From JALZEG01 sp035942255 (lineage in GTDB: Bacteria > Actinomycetota > CADDZG01 > WHSQ01): DNA of 5,632 bases. This document shows positions 1-5,138 of the stretch, piece by piece. Under the pieces are notes generated by a model. The model saw only the letters and a list, made by a program, of their open reading frames with translations, made no database searches and was not told the origin of the DNA. How positions within the stretch are numbered: the first letter of the stretch is position 1; each line of letters starts with the position of its first letter. Position numbers and translations under genes: made by a program. The stretch lies in NCBI GenBank assembly GCA_035942255.1, contig DASZDG010000012.1, positions 1 to 5,632 on the forward strand, given 5' to 3'.

Positions 1-475
1 GGACGGCGCGGCGCCACGCGGCGCAGGAGTCCCGCGCGATGTCGCTCGTGTGGCGCGTGACGGCGTCGGCGAACGGGCAACTCGAGCGCGCGAGCGTCAG
101 CGCGCGCCAGCGGCGGTTGCGCGCCAGCACGTCGACGGCCGCCCGCCACGCGGGGGCGTGACTGTCGCCGAGCAGCGCGACCGTGGCCTTCGCCTTCCTC
201 CGCGGTGTCGCGAACTCGCAGACGCGGGGGTCGCGGCCGTACTGGATGAAGCGGCAGTCGAGGGCGGGGAGCAGCGGGGCGTCCTCCGGCGACGGCGTCG
301 CGCGGAAGCGCAGGGCCGGGTTGTCGCACGGGTTCGCGGCGTCGCGGGCGGCGGCGCCGAAGCACGGCGGCGGGCCCTTGGCCTCAGCGGCGGGCCACGC
401 GCTCGCCACCAGGGCCGCGGCCGCGAGGAGTCCTAGACTCCGCGGCTTGACGCCCCTCGAGGTCCGCACTCGCAT
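1..475 (-). CDS. Secreted SGNH-hydrolase-domain protein, N-terminal part (truncated by window edge)
   Basis: The first 158 residues of a minus-strand gene are present; the rest lies beyond position 1. Residues 1-32 look like a Sec signal peptide: Arg/Lys-rich start, a Leu/Ala core around 14-26, and a likely AEA cleavage site after residue 32. Paired cysteines follow (38, 50, 74, 86, 133, 151), as expected of an exported disulfide-bonded protein. The key motif is ALLGDSHAPAW (100-110); GDSH with Ser105 is the block I nucleophile motif of SGNH hydrolases, and the following ARSSCPF is typical of the SGNH domain that often sits at the C-terminus of OafA-type O-acyltransferases. Here the domain follows a signal peptide with no membrane acyltransferase domain, suggesting a stand-alone extracytoplasmic esterase or O-acetyl transferase; the substrate is unknown. 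The ATG at 475 is used, with a GTG at 469 as alternative; no clear Shine-Dalgarno or -10 is visible. The later catalytic Asp/His block is outside the window. Confidence 0.72.
   Translation of the reverse strand, partial: MRVRTSRGVKPRSLGLLAAAALVASAWPAAEAKGPPPCFGAAARDAANPCDNPALRFRATPSPEDAPLLPALDCRFIQYGRDPRVCEFATPRRKAKATVALLGDSHAPAWRAAVDVLARNRRWRALTLARSSCPFADAVTRHTSDIARDSCAAWRRAV
427..441. promoter_or_regulatory. Inverted repeat GGAGTC-CTA-GACTCC over the thioesterase -10 box
   Basis: A perfect 6-bp inverted repeat separated by three bases, with a further CG/CG pair outside one mismatch. It covers the hexamer TAGACT (434-439), which fits the actinobacterial TANNNT -10 box and ends 7 nt before the TTG start at 447, as expected for a leaderless transcript. 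A dimeric repressor bound here would block that promoter. The repeat also lies inside the signal-peptide coding region of the opposite-strand SGNH gene, so it could reflect coding constraint. The operator role is inferred only. Confidence 0.35.
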
Positions 476-851
476 CGATGTCCGTTGGCGCGATCTCGAC
501 ATGCTCGGTCACCTGAACCAATCCGTGTACCACGAGTTGCTGGAAGAGGGGCGGGCGGCGCTCTTCCACCGGCTCGACGCGCTCGAGGCGTTCGTGCTCG
601 CGCGGGTGGAGCTGGACTACCGGGCGGAGGTGCGCCGCGACCACGGCCCGGTCGAGGTCGTGGTGCGGATCGCGTCCGTCGGGCGGTCCTCGGTGACCGT
701 GGAGCACGACGTCCTGCGCGCGGACGGGACCGTCGCCGCCACCGGCTCCTCGGTGCTTGTCGCGTGGGATCCCGCCGAGCGGCGCTCGCGGCCGCTGGGC
801 GAGGCGGAGCGGGGGCGCCTGAACGAGGCGCTGGGCGCCGCCGCGGCGTAG
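447..851 (+). CDS. Hotdog-fold acyl-CoA thioesterase (4HBT/YbgC-like)
   Basis: A 134-residue single-domain protein of usual length for the 4-hydroxybenzoyl-CoA thioesterase/YbgC group, cytoplasmic enzymes that hydrolyse acyl-CoA or acyl-ACP thioesters and usually act as dimers or tetramers. The signature is VRWRDLDMLGHLNQSVY at residues 12-28: the D-x-x-G-H-x-N pattern places the probable catalytic Asp18 and Gly21-His22 at the start of the hotdog helix, followed by YHELLEEGR with acidic residues 33-34. The remainder alternates beta strands (VELDYRAEV, VEVVVRI, SVTVEHDVL, ATGSSVLVAWD). The TTG at 447 is the only start that keeps the N-terminal strand IDVRW, and it sits 7 nt after a TAGACT -10-like box, fitting leaderless expression; a GAGGAG at 425-430 is too far for a normal ribosome site. 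The 5' end overlaps the SGNH gene by 29 bp, divergently. Substrate cannot be told from sequence. Confidence 0.85.
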   Translation: MTPLEVRTRIDVRWRDLDMLGHLNQSVYHELLEEGRAALFHRLDALEAFVLARVELDYRAEVRRDHGPVEVVVRIASVGRSSVTVEHDVLRADGTVAATGSSVLVAWDPAERRSRPLGEAERGRLNEALGAAAA

Positions 852-867
852 TGCGCCGCCTCGTGCG

Positions 868-1209
868 TTAGCCGGGCTGTGCGGCGAGGGCGAGCCGGGA
901 GAGCTCGTTGGCCGCGTCGTCGCCGTCCAGCCGCTCGAACCGGACGGCGTAGGTGCGGCCGGGGTGCTCGCGCAGGACGCGGCACTCACCGGAGACGTGG
1001 ACGTCGCCCTCGCAGCAGAGGTCGAACCGGAGGACCTCGTCGACCTTCAGCGGGCGGTCGGCGCAGACGCGGGCGCCGCCGGCGGAGAGGTCGATCGTGT
1101 GCGCCGAGACGGGCTTTCCGTGGCGCTCCGCGCGGGCGAACGTGAGCGGCAACTGGACCAGGCCGCGCGGTGCGGCGCGACGGCGGGGAGTGGCGGGGGC
1201 GGTCGCCAT
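868..1209 (-). CDS. Single-domain PilZ protein (putative c-di-GMP binding)
   Basis: A 113-residue protein with the two-part PilZ signature: RxxxR in the N-terminal arm (R11-A-A-P-R15) and (D/N)xSxxG on the first barrel strand (D40-L-S42-A-G-G45, in TIDLSAGGARV). Strand-rich sequence follows (EVLRFDL, VHVSGECRVL, TYAVRFERL), ending in a short helix. In the family these two motifs bind a c-di-GMP dimer, and stand-alone PilZ proteins act as cytoplasmic receptors that pass the signal to a partner by contact. No output domain is present, so the target is unknown. The gene lies 16 bp downstream of pcrA on the same strand and is probably co-transcribed; the ATG at 1209 has no evident Shine-Dalgarno. 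It converges on the thioesterase gene with only 16 bp between stops and no hairpin terminator there. Both ligand motifs are intact, so binding is plausible but inferred. Confidence 0.82.
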   Translation of the reverse strand: MATAPATPRRRAAPRGLVQLPLTFARAERHGKPVSAHTIDLSAGGARVCADRPLKVDEVLRFDLCCEGDVHVSGECRVLREHPGRTYAVRFERLDGDDAANELSRLALAAQPG

Positions 1210-1225
1210 GGAGGGGTGGTACCCG

Positions 1226-4200
1226 TTATCGCCTGCTGATGGGCGCGTACTCGGCCATGAGCTTGCGCTCCGACCCGTCGCTGGCGAAGCGGATGACGAC
1301 GATCCCGCCCGGCTCGACGCCCGTGACGACGCCCTCGCCGAACGCGGCGTGGACGACGTCGTCGCCCATGCGGAAGTCGGTTTGCGCGCCGCCTCCGCCC
1401 CGGCGCGTGTCGACACGGTCGGCGGTCGCCTGCGACGCAGCGGCCCAGGCACCGGGGCGCGGGCGCCCGGCGGCGACGACCGGCTCCTCGCGGTCGGTCA
1501 GCTCGGCGGGGATCTCGTCGACGAAGCGGCTGCGCATGCCGTAGGTCTGCGCGCCGAAGACGTTGCGCCGGCGCGCGAAGGTGATCGTGAGCTCGCGATT
1601 GGCCCGGGTGATGCCGACGTAGCAGAGCCGCCGCTCCTCCTCGAGGCCGCCCTCGTCGAGCGCGCGCGAGTGCGGGAAGACGCCCTCCTCGCAGCCGATC
1701 ATGAAGACGACCGGGTACTCGAGGCCCTTGGCGTTGTGGAGGGTCATGAGCGTGACCATGCCCTCGTCGTCCTTGCGGGTGTCGGCGTCGGACTGGAGCG
1801 CGATGTGCTGGAGGAAGTCGTCGAGCGAGTCCTCTCCCTCCTCGGCCATCGCGTCGAACTCGCGCGCGCCCTCGACGAGCGCGCGGAGGTTCTCGAGGCG
1901 GCCCTCGGCCTCGATCGTCCGCTCGGCCTCCAGTGCGTCGATGTACCCCGACTCGTGCAGCACCGCCTCGAGGAGGTCGCCGACGGGGACGCCGTCCGCC
2001 GCGCGCTCGCGCAGCCCGATCATCACGTCCATGAACCGGGTCAGCGCCTTGATGGCGGCCGTCCCGAGCCCCGGCACCGCGGCCGGGTTCGCCGCGGCCT
2101 CCCAGACCGGCTCGCCGATCGTGTCCGCGTGCGAGAGCACCCGCGCGAGCGACGTCGCGCCGATCCCGCGCTTGGGGGAGTTCGCGATGCGGCTGAACGA
2201 GATCGCGTCCTGCGGGTTGGAGAGCAGGATCAGGTACGCGATCGCGTCCTTGATCTCCGCCCGGTCGTAGAACTTCGTGCCGCCGACGACCTGGTAGGAG
2301 GTCTCGTTGCGCACCAGCGTGTCCTCGAGCACCCGCGACTGCGCGTTGGTCCGGTAGAAGACCGCGATCTCGTTCAGCGACGAGCCGCCGTCGACGAGCC
2401 TCGCGATCTGCCCGACGACGTACCGCGCCTCGGCGTGCTCGTCGTCGAGTTCGCGGACGGTGATCTTCGAGCCGTCCCCGAGATCGCTCCACAGGTGCTT
2501 CGGCTTCTGCGCGCGGTTGTTCGCGATGACGGCGTTCGCCGCGTTGAGGATCGTCTGCGTCGAGCGGTAGTTCTGCTCGAGCTTCACGACCCGCGCGTCG
2601 CCGTAGTGCCGCTCGAACTCCAGGATGTTGCTCACATCCGCGCCCCGGAACGAGTAAATCGAGTTGTGTGTGATCAGCCCGTTCGCGACGAAGTTGTGCG
2701 ACTCCTCGACGTTGATGTCGTAGACCGGAGCGTCGAGGTCGACCGGCTCCACGGCCTCGACGATGTCGTAGCCGCCGCTCTCGTCGAACATCGCCATGCC
2801 GGGCCGGATTGACGCAGCAGGCATGAACGGGAGGGCGTTGCTCGTGCCGGGCGTCGGAGCGCCGAGCCGCGCGACGCATCGGATCGAGAGGTCGCCCAGC
2901 TCGGCGATCTTGCGCGCGAACGCCATCGCCGCTCCGACCCTCCTGAACGCGTTGGTCGACCGCCATGCCTGCGAGCTACCGACCGATTTCGCGCGGCCCC
3001 CGTGCTGTTCGACCGCTGCCCGCAGCACGGGGTCGCGACCGCCGAGCGACACCGTGTGCATCAAATAACCGTGCATCCGAATCGCACAGAGCGTGAGCAC
3101 CACGTTCCGCCGCGCGCCGTCGTGCTGTTGGGGAAGGTGATGGGGATGCTCCGGAGAGAGCCAGTGGTCATGGAGCAGGCGAAGCGCCCCCGTTTCCGAG
3201 TCGACGCTGTCGAACACGCGGTCGATCAGCGTCTGATCCCGCATGACGCCTTCCGAGGGCGCCCTCGCGCGGGCCCGGAAGGGAACCGTCGGGAGCTGAT
3301 ACCTGAGGCTCAGCATCGCCTCGGCCGCTTGCGCCTCGGCCTTCGACGTGTGCGTAGAGACCACCCAGGCCGCGTCGGCCTGCTCGGTGAGGGCGCGGGC
3401 CATGACCCCGGCGGTGGGCTTGCCGCGGCGGGAAATCACACCTGTCACGCCGACTCGGCAGCCCTTGTCGCGTCGTCGCATCACATACGTCAGGTGCAAC
3501 GGCGGCGTCATGCCGGATCGGTAGCCCGCAAAGTGGACATGCTCCGGCGTGCTGACGATCACGCGCCCGCTCTTGGTCGTGATCTTCACGCCCGCCGGGG
3601 CGTGCGAGCGATGCGTGTGCGTGACGCGAGCAGGCGCCATCTGCCCGCTGCCCCGAGACGACAGCACCGCGTCCCCGACACGCACGTCCTCGATGGGTCG
3701 GGTCGTCCCGTCGCCCATCGTCACGCGGGTCCCGGCGGCCAGGCACTGCGCGTCGTCGCCCACGACCGACAGGTTCCGGTGCTTCGTGGTCAGTAGCTCA
3801 AGCCACTTGTACTGGGCGTGGTTGGTGTCCTGGTACTCGTCGACGAGGATGTGGCGGAAGGCGGTTCCGTAGCGCTCGCGGACCTCCGGGAACAGCTCGA
3901 GGACGTTCACCGCGCGGACCAGGAGGTCGTCGAAGTCCATCGCGTTCATGCGGACGAGCTCGCGCTCGTAGAGGCCGTACACCTCGCCGACCGTCTGCTC
4001 GAAGTACGAGCCCATGAGCTGCCGGTAGGCCTCCGCGTCGCGGAGCTTGTTCTTCGCGTCGGAGATCTGGTTGTGGACGGCGGCGGGGGTGAAGCGCTTG
4101 GGGTCGACGCCCGCTTCGTCGAGGCAGCGCTTCACGAGCCGGCGGGCGTCGGCCTGGTCGTAGATCGTGAAGCGCTTCGTGTAGCCGAGCTTGTCGGCCT

Positions 4201-4519
4201 CGGCGCGCAGCATGCGCGCGCAGGCGGCGTGGAAGGTGAGGACCCACATCGCCCGCGTGCGCCGGCCGAGCAGCCCCTCGACGCGCTCGCGCATCTCCTG
4301 CGCGGCCTTGTTCGTGAACGTGATCGCGAGGATCTCGTTCGCCCGCGCGCGCCCCGTGTGGTTGAGCCACGCGATGCGGTGCGTGAGGACCCGCGTCTTC
4401 CCGGATCCGGCGCCCGCGAGGATGAGCAGGGGCCCGTCGCCGTGCGTGACCGCGTCGCGCTGAGCCGGGTTCAGACCCTCCAGCAGCCGCTCGATATGGG
4501 CGTCGGTCGCGGACACCAC
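1226..4519 (-). CDS. pcrA: ATP-dependent DNA helicase PcrA/UvrD, intein-containing precursor
   Basis: A 1097-residue precursor of a superfamily 1A 3'-5' DNA helicase, used in nucleotide excision and mismatch repair and in clearing stalled forks. Removing the intein (259-619) leaves 736 residues, normal for PcrA/UvrD. Motifs in order: Q motif LNPAQRDAV (16-24); Walker A AGAGSGKT (35-42); Ia ITFTNKAAQEM (66-76); TFHAAC (95-100); Walker B VDEYQDT (226-232); III split as VVGDDAQ (252-258) and SIYSFRGA (620-627); IV EQNYRST (648-654); IVa FYRTNAQSR (721-729); V TLHNAKGLEYP (926-936); VI EEERRLCYVGITRA (960-973). The tail (about 1049-1094, MGDDVVHAAFGEGVV) is the Tudor-like fold through which PcrA/UvrD binds RNA polymerase. 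Two tandem GTG codons (4519, 4516) can start it; a TATGCT box 6 nt before the second favours 4516. It lies 25 bp after the GNAT gene and 16 bp before pilZ. Confidence 0.95.
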   Translation of the reverse strand: MVSATDAHIERLLEGLNPAQRDAVTHGDGPLLILAGAGSGKTRVLTHRIAWLNHTGRARANEILAITFTNKAAQEMRERVEGLLGRRTRAMWVLTFHAACARMLRAEADKLGYTKRFTIYDQADARRLVKRCLDEAGVDPKRFTPAAVHNQISDAKNKLRDAEAYRQLMGSYFEQTVGEVYGLYERELVRMNAMDFDDLLVRAVNVLELFPEVRERYGTAFRHILVDEYQDTNHAQYKWLELLTTKHRNLSVVGDDAQCLAAGTRVTMGDGTTRPIEDVRVGDAVLSSRGSGQMAPARVTHTHRSHAPAGVKITTKSGRVIVSTPEHVHFAGYRSGMTPPLHLTYVMRRRDKGCRVGVTGVISRRGKPTAGVMARALTEQADAAWVVSTHTSKAEAQAAEAMLSLRYQLPTVPFRARARAPSEGVMRDQTLIDRVFDSVDSETGALRLLHDHWLSPEHPHHLPQQHDGARRNVVLTLCAIRMHGYLMHTVSLGGRDPVLRAAVEQHGGRAKSVGSSQAWRSTNAFRRVGAAMAFARKIAELGDLSIRCVARLGAPTPGTSNALPFMPAASIRPGMAMFDESGGYDIVEAVEPVDLDAPVYDINVEESHNFVANGLITHNSIYSFRGADVSNILEFERHYGDARVVKLEQNYRSTQTILNAANAVIANNRAQKPKHLWSDLGDGSKITVRELDDEHAEARYVVGQIARLVDGGSSLNEIAVFYRTNAQSRVLEDTLVRNETSYQVVGGTKFYDRAEIKDAIAYLILLSNPQDAISFSRIANSPKRGIGATSLARVLSHADTIGEPVWEAAANPAAVPGLGTAAIKALTRFMDVMIGLRERAADGVPVGDLLEAVLHESGYIDALEAERTIEAEGRLENLRALVEGAREFDAMAEEGEDSLDDFLQHIALQSDADTRKDDEGMVTLMTLHNAKGLEYPVVFMIGCEEGVFPHSRALDEGGLEEERRLCYVGITRANRELTITFARRRNVFGAQTYGMRSRFVDEIPAELTDREEPVVAAGRPRPGAWAAASQATADRVDTRRGGGGAQTDFRMGDDVVHAAFGEGVVTGVEPGGIVVIRFASDGSERKLMAEYAPISRR
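2663..3745 (-). mobile_element. 361-residue intein in PcrA motif III
   Basis: An in-frame intein (precursor residues 259-619) between Gln258 and Ser620. Block A is CLAAGTRVTMGDG with nucleophile Cys259. Block B contains TPEH (324-327) in GRVIVSTPEHVHF. Block F is VYDINVEESHNFV (599-611). Block G is NGLITHN, ending in His618-Asn619, with Ser620 as the +1 extein nucleophile. These are all the catalytic positions of a class 1 intein, so splicing is expected to give VVGDDAQSIYSFRGA. The Hint splicing halves take up roughly 259-340 and 565-619. The region between has no LAGLIDADG or HNH motif; it contains a GIY-YIG-like segment (341-414) and an unassigned stretch (about 428-545). At 361 residues it is much longer than a mini-intein (about 130-150). 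Some codons (AAA, TAT, TTG, AGG AGG, TCA, GCA) look out of place beside the GC3-rich extein. Confidence 0.95.
3278..3499 (-). other. GIY-YIG-like segment inside the intein (possible degenerate homing nuclease)
   Basis: Precursor residues 341-414. The order TYV(344-346)...KGCRVGVTG(352-360)...SRR(363-365)...W385...TSKAEAQAAE(391-400) resembles the GIY-YIG nuclease plan: the GIY strand, the YIG strand 'GK-x-Y-I-G-x-T', a catalytic Arg, then a helix 'S-x-x-EA-x-x-x-E' with the metal-binding Glu. The GIY tyrosine would be Tyr345, but the YIG tyrosine is replaced by Arg355 (RVG), and the assignment of the catalytic Arg (364, 365 or 375) and Glu (395 or 400) is uncertain. If the match is right, the nuclease is probably damaged or repurposed. 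The resemblance was judged by eye only; the segment could be an intein-specific fold. Confidence 0.35.
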
Positions 4520-4522
4520 CGG

Positions 4523-4528
4523 AGCATA
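4523..4528 (-). promoter_or_regulatory. Candidate -10 box TATGCT for pcrA
   Basis: On the minus strand TATGCT matches TANNNT and ends 6 nt before the second of two tandem GTG codons (4516-4514), the spacing at which transcription would begin on the GTG itself. No Shine-Dalgarno precedes either GTG, which also fits a leaderless message. No good -35 is visible. It would allow pcrA and pilZ to be expressed independently of the GNAT gene. Confidence 0.4.
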
Positions 4529-4544
4529 GGAGCGGGAGCGGCGG

Positions 4545-5114
4545 TCATCTCGGGTCGCGCCACATGAGCCAGAGCCTCGGCCCGCGGGGGAACCGGGTCT
4601 CGGCCGTGACCCGGAACCCGTGGCGCGAGTAGAACGCGACGTTCGACTCCTTCGAGCTCTCGAGGTACGCGCCCACGCCCTCCGCGTCGCAGCGGGCGAT
4701 CATCGGCTCCATCAGCCTGCTGCCGAGGCCGCGCCCCTGCGCCTGCGGGTCGACGCCGAGCGCCGACAGGTAGAAGTGCGGCTCGCGCGGGTGACGCTTC
4801 TCGACGCGCGCGTAGCCGGCGATGACGAACGGCGCCCGGCGGTTGGTCAGCCGCACCGTCCGCAGCTGCTCGCGCGGCGGGACGTGCCAGCGATCGGGCG
4901 CCGCCCACAGCGCCGCGCCCATCCGCTCGTCGTCGCAGAAGCACAGCTCGTCGCGGACGAGCGTCCGCAGGCGCCCGGTGAAGTAGAACCGCATGCGCGA
5001 CTCGCGCGTCGACGCTCGCGGGTTCGTGAACAGCGCGACCGGGTCGTCGTGGAAGGCACGGGCGAGCGTGGCCGCGAGCGCCGGCACGTCGTCGGGCCTG
5101 GCGACCCGGATCAC
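4545..5114 (-). CDS. GNAT family N-acetyltransferase (puromycin-acetyltransferase-like architecture)
   Basis: A 189-residue protein of standard single-domain GNAT length, using acetyl-CoA to acetylate an amine on an unidentified small molecule or protein. It starts IRVARPDDVPALAATLARAF, the usual first strand and helix. Motif A is LGVDPQAQGRGLGSRLM (119-135), with the pyrophosphate-binding Q-x-x-G-x-G at 126-131; motif B is YLESSKESNVAFYSRHGF (150-167), followed by a final strand RLWLMWRDP. From memory the layout and several phrases (ALWAAPDRW, the ALGV-QGRGLGS block, YLESS...FY..HGF) resemble Streptomyces puromycin N-acetyltransferase, but that subgroup is wide and the likeness does not establish resistance. 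The GTG at 5114 was chosen because it sits right before the first conserved strand and 8 nt after a TAGGGT -10-like box; the open frame continues upstream but is antisense to the neighbouring gene. It is divergent from the queuosine-salvage gene and 25 bp upstream of pcrA. Confidence 0.85.
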   Translation of the reverse strand: MIRVARPDDVPALAATLARAFHDDPVALFTNPRASTRESRMRFYFTGRLRTLVRDELCFCDDERMGAALWAAPDRWHVPPREQLRTVRLTNRRAPFVIAGYARVEKRHPREPHFYLSALGVDPQAQGRGLGSRLMEPMIARCDAEGVGAYLESSKESNVAFYSRHGFRVTAETRFPRGPRLWLMWRDPR

Positions 5115-5122
5115 GGCGCCGG

Positions 5123-5132
5123 ACCCTACCCT
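5123..5132. promoter_or_regulatory. Candidate bidirectional promoter: overlapping TAGGGT (-) and TACCCT (+) -10 boxes
   Basis: The ten bases ACCCTACCCT hold TACCCT on the plus strand (5127-5132), 6 nt before the GTG at 5139, and TAGGGT on the minus strand (5123-5128), 8 nt before the GTG at 5114. Both fit TANNNT -10 boxes at leaderless spacing and share the base pairs 5127-5128. The whole gap between the two start codons is only 24 bp, so any promoter for either gene must lie here or inside the neighbour. No convincing -35 elements are visible. Confidence 0.45.
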
Positions 5133-5138
5133 CAGCCC

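Noticed and set aside
183..446. N-terminal extension of the thioesterase to an ATG-like start at 183
   Set aside because: The extension has no hotdog features and lies opposite the SGNH gene, whose signal peptide and GDSH motif are convincing; TTG 447 gives the normal family length.
852..867. Terminator between the convergent thioesterase and PilZ genes
   Set aside because: Only 16 bp separate the stops and no stem-loop or T-run is present.
953..2812. Long open frame on the plus strand (619 codons) opposite pcrA
   Set aside because: It is Arg/Val/Asp/Leu-rich low-complexity sequence antisense to clearly conserved helicase codons; long antisense frames arise routinely in GC3-rich DNA.
1047..2966. 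Long minus-strand open frame (639 codons) overlapping pcrA and pilZ in another frame
   Set aside because: Arg-rich translation with no recognisable motif; the overlapping frames carry all helicase, intein and PilZ motifs.
2663..3745. Frameshift, pseudogene or split-gene explanation for the helicase insert
   Set aside because: The insert is in frame, without stops, and carries every expected intein splicing block at exact boundaries.
4545..5114. Calling the GNAT enzyme a puromycin or other antibiotic resistance gene
   Set aside because: Overall layout resembles puromycin acetyltransferase, but that subgroup is broad and no resistance-specific residue can be confirmed from the sequence alone.
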